Positions 55,863 through 64,000 of a stretch of 64,000 nucleotides of DNA are shown piece after piece. Under the pieces are notes generated by a model. It ran no database searches and was not told the origin of the DNA. It saw only the letters and a list, made by a program, of their open reading frames with translations. The position numbers and the translations under genes are program-made. The first letter of the stretch is position 1. Each line of letters starts with the position of its first letter. The stretch is from assembly GCF_040954645.1 (NCBI RefSeq), contig NC_092808.1, positions 18,605,383-18,669,382 on the forward strand, in the 5' to 3' direction. Source of the DNA: Diabrotica undecimpunctata (taxonomy: Eukaryota; Arthropoda; Insecta; Coleoptera; Chrysomelidae).

Positions 55863-56059
55863 TTAACTAAAAGAATTTAATTTTTTTTTAATTTTAACAC
55901 CCTGTATCTCGAAAAGTAAATAAGTTTGACCCCTCATTAACTATATCGTTTTGTTCAATTTTTCGAGAAGTATCTACAGTCAAACGTTGTAAGTGTCATT
56001 TGGAAACACCCTGTATGTATGAAATATTAGATATTTAATAGAAAATATTAGATACTTAC

Positions 56060-56155
56060 AATTTTGCCACATACTGAACAGTAGATTTTTCCCATATCCA
56101 TAGACAGCTCTTTATAAGGTTTAATCCAAGTTGAAGCACTGATTGTTTTAAGCAT
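56060..56155 (-). pseudogene. hAT transposase exon 1 (zinc-finger start)
   Basis: ATG at 56,155 opens 32 codons, MLKTISASTWIKPYKELSMD to CSVCGKI, then a strong donor GTAAGT at 56,059-56,054. The first zinc Cys pair (CSVC) is here. The second half (C...H....H) comes from exon 2, whose acceptor ends at 53,026. Joining in phase yields a continuous frame with the spacing of a CGGBP1-like finger. It is one of the few visible introns in the window. Confidence 0.7.
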
Positions 56156-56709
56156 TATAAAATCACAATCTTCCTTTTTGTTACGCACAACGGGTGTTTA
56201 CGCTTTGAATATCAAAACAAAAATGATTTACAAATCTGAGCATCAAATTAGAAATGTTTAGGTACCTAATTCAATAAACTGGGAGATTTTGGAAAATCCC
56301 TAAATTAGGAACAAAACTATTAGCCGTTTACCTGCTGTTAAGATACAATAAATTGTAGATAGATTTGGGGATTAGATCATAAAATGCAAATGAGCGAACC
56401 CTTAGCGATTATCCAATAACTGAATGCCTCAGTGACCGAGACTTTCTAAGAATGTTGAGGGCTACTTAAATTGATCTTCTTTGAAATTGTAAATGTTTTC
56501 TACCTGTAGAGATTACGTACTTAGATCATTTCTTGATTAAAATGACTACAAAATTTTATACAAGAATTGAAATAAATTGGTATGTTTAAAAATTTTTAAA
56601 TACAGTATAAAAATCTGAACTTTTATGCACTTTATGCAAACTTTTATACAAATATGCCAAAATATGAAATATTTGCATAAAATATGCACAATATGCAAAA
56701 TATGCAATA
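56156..56709. other. hAT 5' region with ATATGCA motif array
   Basis: No gene. From ~56,620 to the TIR there are many TATGCA/TTTGCATA motifs on both strands, mirrored at the other end of the element (42,855-42,945). Confidence 0.65.
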
Positions 56710-56729
56710 TGCATATTTGCCGAAGTCTA

Positions 56730-56979
56730 GTCATTACCATCTAACGTTGATAAAGTTGCACATTAAAAACTAAATACGATATCTTGAGTGTCCTTAGCAC
56801 TATAGTTAATATTCGATCTTGTTTAATCGATTTGGAAATATAGTTGAAAAAGTTGGAAGATGTACGTATGACTAGTAACTAACTCCATTAGACACAAAAA
56901 TGTATATTAAAAAAAATAACAAAAATGTATACAATATGTAGAATAAAAAAAACGGGTGTGGCAAGTGGGACTGCCGGTA
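56730..56979. other. Intergenic
   Basis: Nothing recognised. Confidence 0.4.
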
Positions 56980-57059
56980 GAAGTTACACTTCTATACACG
57001 CATTCGCCGTTACAAATTTATTTGGGAGTCAATCTGCACAATCATTACATATGTAATGC
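56980..57059 (+). repeat. Left arm of inverted pair flanking the tRNA-like gene
   Basis: It starts GAAGTTACACTTCTATAC and ends ATCATTACATATGTAATGC. It is matched in reverse complement by 57,841-57,920 with an identical length of 80 bp and several mismatches. Confidence 0.7.
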
Positions 57060-57443
57060 TATAGGTTAGACATAGCAGAAAGAGAAACAGAATTAATAAC
57101 AACTTACTAACAATTAATAAACAACATTTGACCTGTAATAGGAGTATAGTAAATGAAAGTTTGAATCAATATTTTGATGAAAATGTATATTTTTATTTTC
57201 GTATATGTATGAAAGGTGTTGAATGCAAAAATTTTTTTACACATATTCTGCAGTAAAATTCATTGTTTATTTTGTTATTAATATAAAAATACAAGACAAT
57301 ACACTGCAACATAATTCAATATAATAATACAATACAAATTAAAATGAAATATTCATAAGTATTTAAAAATGACAATAATATACATAACTTTTCTACTTAC
57401 GCATATGTTTAATTTACCATGTAATTATATTAATAAAAAAGTC

Positions 57444-57515
57444 CTCCCCGACTGGGAATCGAACCCCGGTCTCCCGAGTGACAGGCGGGGATACTGACTA
57501 CTATACTACCGAGCA
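57444..57515 (-). tRNA. tRNA-Asp(GUC)-like gene, probably degenerate
   Basis: 72 nt, the length of insect tRNA-Asp. The minus strand has D-arm TAGTATAGTAGTCAGTA, anticodon loop CTGTCAC (anticodon GTC at 57,480-57,482) and the T-arm GGTTCGATTCC. A TTTTTT run follows the 3' end, as for pol III termination. Non-pairing sites are present: G2 opposite G71, an anticodon-stem C-T, and G50 opposite A64. Three mismatches suggest a pseudogene or a copy carried by a repeat, but a functional tRNA cannot be ruled out. Confidence 0.75.
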
Positions 57516-57520
57516 CATGA

Positions 57521-57688
57521 CACAAACGTATTTCAAAATGGACAGTTCTGGGTCATACCTTGATTTATTGAGATTATTATTTTGAAATACAAAAGAACAA
57601 TATAATTATGAACATTTAATAAATAATACAAAACATATCACATAAATAATAATATTAATAAATATTTTATTATATATATAATATTATC

Positions 57689-57749
<61 letters not shown>

Positions 57750-57840
57750 TAATATTAAATATATATACAAAAGGAACATTTTTATATTCGAGAGAGGAAG
57801 AGAGAGAAAATATATCTTCTGTCTCTCTCTTACTCATTAT
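57521..57840. other. No gene; (TA)n tract at 57,693-57,741
   Basis: AT-rich, holding a ~50-bp TA microsatellite and a GAGAGA/CTCTCT pair at 57,790-57,833. Confidence 0.6.
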
Positions 57841-57920
57841 CTTACATATGTAATGATTTCACACATTTTCACTCCCATACAAATATCCAACTTGGAGCGC
57901 GCGTATAGAAGTATAACTTC
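57841..57920 (-). repeat. Right arm of inverted pair flanking the tRNA-like gene
   Basis: Reverse-complement partner of 56,980-57,059. Confidence 0.7.
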
Positions 57921-58439
57921 AATAAAAAGACGAATCCTTGTAAATAAAATTGACAGGCTGCTGTCCGAAGTCGATGCCGGTGAACGTAAAACAGGCGGCG
58001 TTTGGATGGGTAAGACAAAGGACGATCTTTAATCAATACCCAAAGACCGTGGAAACGGCCCAAAATACTCTGCGGAGACGAGAGGTGGGATGGAAGCGGT
58101 CGACCGATACTCCATCGCAGGATTGAGGAAAAGTACGGTGGCCTCTGATCTGACCCGGAGGTAGAAGCTCTTACTAGATTAATACTTTTACGTTTTACGT
58201 TTTATACTTTTGGCTGGTATTCCATCTTCAGCGCGTATCGATGGTAGTGGATGTCGCTTCATTATCACTATATTCATTTCCTTAATCAATTAGAATTGGT
58301 TCTATCGTTTCGTTTATTATCATATTATTTTCAAATTGTTATCAATTTGAAGTTGAGTCATGTGGCCACATTATTGGGTAATCACAACACTGTAACTCCA
58401 CGTGCTTTTGCTACTTAATATACAGCATACTTCTTAAAT
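57921..58439. other. Unassigned, moderately GC-rich to 58,170
   Basis: The segment 57,940-58,170 is richer in G+C than its surroundings but has no open frame I can support. Nothing recognised in the rest. Confidence 0.4.
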
Positions 58440-58790
58440 TTTGATGTATGCAATTTACATAACTGCAGAAGCTCTTTTTTGGGTATTCCTTCTTCTTCCT
58501 TTATTTCTTCAATTATTAATCAATCTAAGGGTTCGTTTTCTTTCCAGTTATCGTTGGATAATGATTCGATTATTCATGAACGGTAACTGGCATTATCCAT
58601 AAATATGAGAGAATTGATCGGTACAAAATGTTTCGTTTGATCAAAATAATCCTCGAAAATATCAAAAGTGATTTATCCATTATAGTCTTTCGTAAAGTTT
58701 GAAACAAATTGTGACAAATATTGATCAATAAATTCTTTATCTGAATATCAGTAATAATCAAACGAAGAACCTTATCAGTTGGCAAATTAA
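58440..58790 (-). pseudogene. DDE transposase remnant related to the 22.4-kb gene
   Basis: The minus strand in shifted frames reads KDYNG, ITFDIFEDYFDQ and INSLIFMDNASYRS (~58,600), then EEIKEEEGIPKKELLQL (~58,480). The MDNASY block with the second catalytic Asp, preceded by a 'DVFQEWF'-like segment, matches the order seen in the transposase at 22,429-23,730. Only about a quarter of the gene remains, with several stops. Confidence 0.55.
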
Positions 58791-58802
58791 ATCCACTAAA
58801 CC

Positions 58803-58966
58803 ACTGTCTTTTCCTTTTATTCCGATATACTCTGTACGATTACTAGATACCAAATTCGCTAAGGATTTTTGCTTAGTTGAGGAGATATTTTGTGGAATGC
58901 AATTTTTAGATTCCTAATGTCTCTATTAACATCTTTATCAACGTCTGTTTTGCCTTGCAATTCTTA
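58803..58966. repeat. ~164-bp direct repeat, copy 1
   Basis: It is repeated at 59,203-59,366, 400 bp away, with about ten differences. It includes TTTTGCTTAGTTGAGGAGAT in both copies. Confidence 0.85.
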
Positions 58967-59202
58967 GAAGGCACAGATTAAAGCAAAAATCTGAATTTGC
59001 TTTCGAAAATTAGTTTACGGATTTTAATATCAGATGTCGCTATTTGCGTCCATACGAAGCCATGTTAGAGTTGCTTCCTAAGACAGAAGAGATTTATTTT
59101 CACGTTCTGAGCGACTGTGAATATCCGTTCTGAAGAGCCCCTTTAGGGCGAAATACCTATAAGCGGATACACAGACGCACTATACGTGAAATCAAATCTT
59201 AA
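58967..59202. other. Spacer between direct repeats
   Basis: Nothing recognised. Confidence 0.4.
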
Positions 59203-59366
59203 CTGTCTTTTTCCTTTTATTCCGATATACTCTGTACGAGTACTAGAAACCAAATTCGCTAAGGATTTTTGCTTAGTTGAGGAGATATGTTGTGAAATGC
59301 AATTTTTAGATTCCTCATGTCTCTATTAACATCTTTATCAACGTCTGTTTTGCCTTGCAATTATTG
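59203..59366. repeat. ~164-bp direct repeat, copy 2
   Basis: Partner of 58,803-58,966. It abuts the truncated end of the piggyBac E remnant. Confidence 0.85.
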
Positions 59367-59394
59367 CCTTTGCCTTGCAAATCACCTTAGTTTC

Positions 59395-59953
59395 GCATAT
59401 TCAAAAAAAAATCGAAACGTCCTACTCATCTCTACAATGCACCATGAAGATGATATTGATTCTAACACAAATAAACCTAAGATAATAATTACATTTAATG
59501 GGATACGAATTACATACGAAGAGCGGAGTAGATGTGGTGGATAAATTATGCGCGCAATATAATTGCGTTCGTGCCATAAGACGATGACCTATGGTTAATT
59601 TTTTTAGTTTGTTGAATGTAGCAGGAATAAACTCTTTTGTAGTTCTAAATGAAGAATCTAAAATACCATGTAAAGAGTTTTTACTATAACTCTCGATTTT
59701 ACTAACTAGGGACTATCAAAAAGTACGGGCTATGTCTACCAACTTACCCAGAACCATCAGAATGAGGCTTAGTGAGATATGTGACTTGCCAGCAGAACAA
59801 GTAACGGTCATAACACCCGGGACTAAAGGTCGCTGTGCTGTTTGTGATTGGCGAAAAAATAGAAAAACACAATATTATTGCCAAATATGCACAAAATATC
59901 TGTGCTTGGAACATGTTACACCATTGTGTAATTTATGTTATGAAAATAATTAA
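59395..59953 (+). pseudogene. piggyBac transposase E, C-terminal remnant
   Basis: The + strand opens at KKNRNVLLISTMHHEDDIDS and soon shifts to SGVDVVDKLCAQYNCVRAIR (third catalytic Asp, ~59,525). It then reads LLNVAGINSFVVLN and, in an open end frame, LPRTIRMRLSEICDLPAEQV and the Cys cluster CAVCDWRKNRK, CQICTKYLCLEH, CNLC. The first two catalytic blocks are missing. The right end is probably at 60,500, where a CCTTCCGTCACTCGG-type end (complemented) meets TTAA (60,501-60,504). No left end was found. Confidence 0.75.
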
Positions 59954-60140
59954 TATTTCTTAATATTTCTTTTTATGAAATTAATATTTTTTATTTTTTT
60001 TTTTTGTTACAATTACTCTTTATTTTGTTTTGTTGTGTATTGAATTAATTTCTATAATTTGATATAAGGTTGAATGCTCGAATAAATGAACTTTGAAAAA
60101 TTAAAGGCAAATATCGAGCACAATTTTAATAATCAAATCT

Positions 60141-60180
60141 TGCTCAAGTACTTTCGCTTTCTATAGCATCATCAGGGGCA
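60141..60180 (-). ncRNA. Second hammerhead-like core (degenerate)
   Basis: The minus strand has CTGATGA, one T, stem GCT/AGC, GAA, and a short AGT/ACT stem. This is the same layout as at 15,117-15,175, including the extra T. I could not pair a convincing stem I, so it is probably inactive. Confidence 0.25.
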
Positions 60181-60504
60181 TCTGAAATAAGCCAAGAAAC
60201 GTTTTTTTTTTAATGAAGAAAAATGGATACAATAAATTTCTAGTAAACAAATTTAACAATATTCAATTTTTTTTAATTTCCATGTTTTTTGTATAGGTAC
60301 CTTAATGGATCACTATGAAAACTAGCTAACTTTTCATTAAAGTAATATACGGTTGGAACAAACTATATTCAGTAAATAAGATAATTGTACACAATATTCA
60401 AAAAAAATTAAAAAATATTACTGACCCATATTTTCGGATCCGGTCTTGTGCATCGTGTGCGAGTATTTGATCACAGAAAATTGGCCCGAGTGACGGAAGG
60501 TTAA

Positions 60505-61496
60505 AAATAATACTTTTTTTTTATTTAATTAATGGCTTTGGATAACTTGATCCATTCAGCCACGATAATAAAATAATACTTATAATAATAAGTTTTTATT
60601 AGAGACATACTTAAACGTTTTTTATAATATTTTTTTTAATTCTACACATTTTTTTAAAAAACGTTTTACCTTTATCGATAACTAATAATTTTTCTATTAT
60701 TTTTATAGCCGCGTCTACCGTAAACGTATACATTTTCTTTTGGCAGCGGAGTTTTATCTTGAAAGGAAAATCGCTCGTCTTTGCTGTCGAAAAGAAATCG
60801 TGGAAATTGCTATAAAAGCGGACGATTTCCTTTGCGATTAAACAGCTATAGGAATAAAATATGGCTCTTTTTAGACTTTCCTTTTTTTAATCTACCATTT
60901 GCCACGTCAAAACGAGGCCAAGAACATTCAATTTAACTTCGGATTTTCGATTGTGACAGGTGTGGTCAATAATTATTTTATTGGGCAATATATATTTTTA
61001 TTTTTATAAGAATTATTAGTTTTCCTGCACAAGAAATCAAACATGAAACAATCTTTTGTCCGTTGTATAATTGTGTCTGTTACTTATATACAAAATTATT
61101 GTGGATTTAATGTCTCTGTCGAATTCCCGAGTTGATATCTACTTTCGATGTTAGTTCATTGTGGCCGTTACAAATATTAGGTATATAATAGAATAGAAAT
61201 ATTTGAAAACAAAGTTTTCAGTGTTTTATTGTTACATAGAAATACACTTTATTGTCACTGAAAATTGTACAATTTTATGGACAAAGTTTACAAAAAGTCA
61301 AAAAAATAACAATAACAATTAAAATTTACTAAAATTACATTAATCATCAATATAACATAATCACAAAATAAAATATAATAAAATATACAATTCATTGCAA
61401 AATTTAACTAAATTGCAAATTGCATAATAAAACCTTACGAACTAGTTTACGAATAAGTTTAAGTTGCTGCATGTGATACCCAAATATATATATATA
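60505..61496. other. Intergenic, nothing recognised
   Basis: A ~190-bp part at 60,700-60,890 has a mixed composition and an imperfect inverted pair around GGAAAATCG/CGATTTCC, but no usable frame. Confidence 0.4.
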
Positions 61497-62156
61497 CAGT
61501 CCATCTAATTTACAAACCGTTGCACGTCATTATCTACGTCAGAGATCGAAGTTGACATAATTGCCAAAGTATAAAAAATCCTGAATCCATTTTCAATCCA
61601 ATCCAATCAAATAGGTCACATAATTATTATTATACTCTTTACAACGACTATTTAAATTCTTACGTGACATTTTTGAAATAAAACACACTAATTTTGTTCT
61701 AAAAAGAACAGATTTTATTAAATAGGTAAAAGTATAAAACAAGAGTATAAAACAAGTTGTATTCACTTTAAAATTTAAAATAATAAAGTACAAAAAGTGT
61801 CAACACCGCAACTGTCAAATAAGTGTTACCAATTTATGCCAAAATATCACCTTCGTTCGATTACAGTTACAGTGTTTTCCGAACAAATGTTTTTCATAAA
61901 AACGCTTTATAATGCATTTATACAAATTAAATGAAACATATCGTTGTCTATTTCTTTAAGTTAACATTAATAGAAATCTTTAAATATTAGTTCTACGCGT
62001 ATATAATAAAATATGTCTAGTGGCTGTAATGCCAGTGTACTCGGCAAAGTGATTCTAAAAAAGAACACACCTACCGCCTAAATATTTCGTGTTGGTATCA
62101 TGTGACGCCACGGGCTATGACGCCGATGACGTGCAGCGGTTTGTAAATTAGATGGA

Positions 62157-62159
<3 letters not shown>
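61497..62159. mobile_element. 663-bp MITE in a (TA)n tract
   Basis: The inverted ends are 34 bp with one mismatch, starting CAGTCCATCTAATTTACAAA and continuing to GCACGTCAT. Both ends are flanked by TA dinucleotides. A (TA)n tract lies outside both ends (61,485-61,496 and 62,160-62,211), so the element seems to have landed in a microsatellite. No ORF. Tc1/mariner-type by the TA target and CAGT end. Confidence 0.8.

Positions 62160-62211
<52 letters not shown>
62160..62211. repeat. (TA)n microsatellite
   Basis: About 52 bp of uninterrupted TA. Confidence 0.95.
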
Positions 62212-62214
<3 letters not shown>

Positions 62215-62411
62215 CTTTAGTTGCTTGTACCTAAAACGTACTGTAATTTCTTAGTTATTCGTTAAGAAACTATTCCACCGAATAATATGGTCTTTCAGAT
62301 ATATAGGCCTTTGTCAATTTACGAAACTTAGGAAAGAAGTTGTAGATTTAAGTTGCAAAGGGAGATGGTTGTATAATTTTTTTGTCGAATATAATATAGA
62401 GTAGTCATGAT

Positions 62412-63488
62412 ATCGATTTCAAACAGGCGTTTGATGGAGTAGATCGACAAAAGATGTTAAAGCAACTATCTATGTTAGGGATACCCAATAAGTTGGTTAA
62501 ACTTATACGAATGACTCTGGAGGGTTCCAAAGCTATGGTGAGAATAGATGGAGATATGACGCAGGCCTTTGATATTGAAAATGGAGTTAGACAAGGGGAT
62601 GCCTTATCAACAACACTTTTTAATCTAACTTTAGAAGCTGTTGTTAGAAAACTGGATGTAAACGGCTGTATTAATACAAGATCTATGCAAATATGCGCAT
62701 ATGCGGATGATGTTGCCATAATAAGCCGCAACAAAAGGGTATTGAGCGAAAAAGTCATAGAACTGAAACGAGAAGCTGCTACGTTTGGTCTATATATAAA
62801 TGAAAGCAAAACAAAATATATGGAGTGCACAAAATCGAATGAACATGAGAATCTGAAGGTAGACAACCATACCTACAAATATGCCTCCACTTTTCCCTAC
62901 CTAGGCTCAATAATAAATGACAACAACAACATCAGTCAAGAAATACAAGCACGGATTCTTAGCGGTAATAAGTGTTTTTATGCATACAAAGACTTAATGA
63001 AAAGTAAGTTACTGAATCGTGAGTCTAAGCTGAGAATCTACAAAACAGTAATTAGACCAGTGGCCACATATGGATGTGAAACGTGGACCCTCTCAACCAC
63101 TGATTAAAATCAACTGAGAATATTTGAGCGCAAAATACTAAGGAAGATATTTGGACCAACCCAATGCAGCGATAGTTCGTGGAGAATTAAAATGAACCAC
63201 GATCTGGATGAACTAATGCAGAGCGCAGATATTGTCAGATTTGTAAAATCACAAAGACTAAACTGGCTTGGTCACCTAGAAAGAATGCCAGATAATCGAG
63301 CTGTAAACGTAGTCCAGAGATGGAAGCCCCAAGGAAACAGAACAAGAGGAAGGCCCCGTAAAAGATGGATAGACGACGTAGAGAGGGATCTTAAAACCAT
63401 GAACATCAGGCAGTGGCGAAGGAAAGTATCCGACAGGGCAGAATGGAAGAACATTGTTAAGCAGGCCAAGACTCACAAATGGTTCTAG
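62412..63488 (+). pseudogene. LINE reverse transcriptase with a single nonsense codon
   Basis: The frame starts at the truncation with the first catalytic Asp in DFKQAFDGVD. It then has ENGVRQGDALSTTLFNLTLE, the catalytic CAYADDVAIISRN (~62,700), LYINESKTKYME, PYLGSIINDNN, GCETWTLSTTD, a TAA at 63,105, then an open end with NWLGHLERMPDNRAV and RTRGRPRKRWIDDVERD. One codon breaks an otherwise perfect frame. It is very similar in layout to the RT at 17,223-18,179. Confidence 0.85.
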
Positions 63489-63514
63489 CGCCATTAGAAG
63501 AAGAGAATCAGAAG
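62412..63514 (+). mobile_element. 5'-truncated LINE with 9-bp TSD
   Basis: AGTCATGAT is present at 62,403-62,411 and 63,515-63,523. The insertion is truncated inside RT. It ends after a short 3' UTR in a GAAGAAGAG-type tail. Confidence 0.8.
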
Positions 63515-63572
63515 AGTCATGATTAGCTTGCTGGAAAAATATGTAGGTGTTTACGAATTAAGCAAACAGTTT

Positions 63573-64000
63573 CTAGAATATATAAAGAGGGAAGAGTGAA
63601 TTGTTGAATTTTTTCCCGTCTTTTTTGTAATTTAAAAATAACATCAGATTGGGCAGCTGTACTAGAACCCCAAAAAGGAAGGCCATATCAAAGATGAGAC
63701 TCGAACAAAGAAAATATGTCATTTTGGAAGATGCTAAATTGATTTCCTTCAAAACAGATCTTATTGCATAGCAGGCTAAGCCTAGTTTCTTACCTAACAC
63801 ATCGATATGAAGGGACCATTTAAGGTTGCTGTCTACAAATATACCAAGAAATTTTACAGAATCAGCAATACTGATCGGGCTGTTATTAAGAAGCAAGGGT
63901 TGAAGAGCTCCTTTATAGGATAATGCTACTGTCTTATCCACGTTAAAAGAACGAAAATTAGAGCCGGACCAGGTTTTTATTTTAAGTAGATCAATAGTTA
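63573..64000 (-). CDS. Jockey-like LINE reverse transcriptase, C-terminal part (runs off window)
   Basis: The minus strand enters from the right edge with LKIKTWSGSNFRSFNVDKT. It continues through LNNSPISIADSVKFLGIFVD, SNLKWSLHIDVLGKKLG and the post-RT thumb region NLASSKMTYFLCSSLIFDMA. It stops at 63,573 after ~140 codons. The 'VKFLGI..D..L.W..H' block is the standard post-catalytic segment of the jockey/CR1 group. The YADD block would lie beyond base 64,000. The frame is open here, but its real start and intactness cannot be judged. Confidence 0.75.
   Translation of the reverse strand, partial: TIDLLKIKTWSGSNFRSFNVDKTVALSYKGALQPLLLNNSPISIADSVKFLGIFVDSNLKWSLHIDVLGKKLGLACYAIRSVLKEINLASSKMTYFLCSSLIFDMAFLFGVLVQLPNLMLFLNYKKDGKKFNNSLFPLYIF

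Larger units (their letters stand above)
53083..56013. mobile_element. Mariner-type MITE in the hAT intron
   Basis: The ends read CAAGGTGTTTTTGG (left) and CAGGGTGTTTCCAA (right, complemented), both next to TA. Without the piggyBac inside it the MITE is ~510 bp. It sits between the hAT splice donor and acceptor, leaving only ~100 bp of original intron. Confidence 0.65.
42840..56729 (-). mobile_element. hAT element, host of a four-layer nest
   Basis: The ends are inverted copies of TAGACTTCGGCAAATATGCA, at 42,840-42,859 and 56,710-56,729. Partial matching extends a few bases outside. Both subterminal zones are crowded with ATATGCA-type motifs. A clean 8-bp TSD is not visible. Subtracting the provirus and the MITE+piggyBac leaves about 2.4 kb, a usual hAT size. 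The transposase is on the minus strand, in two exons. Confidence 0.85.

Noticed and set aside
42832..56737. 8-bp target-site duplication for the hAT element
   Set aside because: The flanks (CTAATGAT and GTCATTAC) agree at only about half the positions. They look more like an extension of the inverted ends.
57940..58170. Small protein-coding gene in the GC-richer segment
   Set aside because: No frame is longer than ~60 codons on either strand, and there are no recognisable motifs.

Overview
The window looks like repeat-dense, AT-rich nuclear DNA of an insect. The evidence is many insect-type transposons (five piggyBac lineages, Tc1/mariner/IS630, hAT, Harbinger/MADF), insect non-LTR retrotransposon families, an errantivirus-like endogenous retrovirus, and one tRNA-Asp-like sequence. 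I recognise no conserved host protein gene. The only host-like coding candidate is one short possible exon near 10.6 kb. A beetle with a large genome would fit, but the species is a guess.

Layout. 1-4.4 kb: a non-LTR (LINE) tail, then a pair of ~0.75 kb inverted arms carrying MADF/Harbinger remnants, with LINE scraps between them. 4.5-7.05 kb: a Tc1-like transposase remnant split by a 5'-truncated LINE with a 16-bp target-site duplication (TSD). 7.45-10.13 kb: a mariner-like element with ~510-bp terminal inverted repeats (TIRs). 11.5-21.4 kb: five LINE remnants on both strands, and a hammerhead-ribozyme-like fold at 15.1 kb. 22.4-23.8 kb: an IS630/Tc1-type DDE transposase with a single nonsense codon. 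25-30.1 kb: an unclassified insect repeat ORF, an I/R1-type LINE with RNase H, and a concentric foldback element. 31.4-33.8 kb: a piggyBac whose lesions are all homopolymer indels. 34.2-37.6 kb: Tc1 and IS630 remnants plus LINEs. 38.6-42.2 kb: a decayed piggyBac holding a CpG-rich segment.

The core of the window is 42,840-56,729, a four-layer nest. A hAT element carries, in its transposase exon 2, a complete 8.57-kb Ty3/gypsy errantivirus-like provirus. The provirus has 512-bp LTRs with no difference found by eye, a 4-bp AACG TSD, open gag, pol and env, and an apparent -1 frameshift signal. The transposase intron carries a mariner-type MITE, which in turn carries an apparently intact piggyBac with TTAA on both sides.

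56.7-64 kb: a tRNA-Asp-like sequence between inverted arms, a DDE remnant, a piggyBac remnant, a MITE sitting in a (TA)n tract, a LINE with a 9-bp TSD, and the start of another LINE that runs off the window.

Most genes here serve only their own elements. The best candidates for recent activity are the provirus and the piggyBac at 53,450-55,862.
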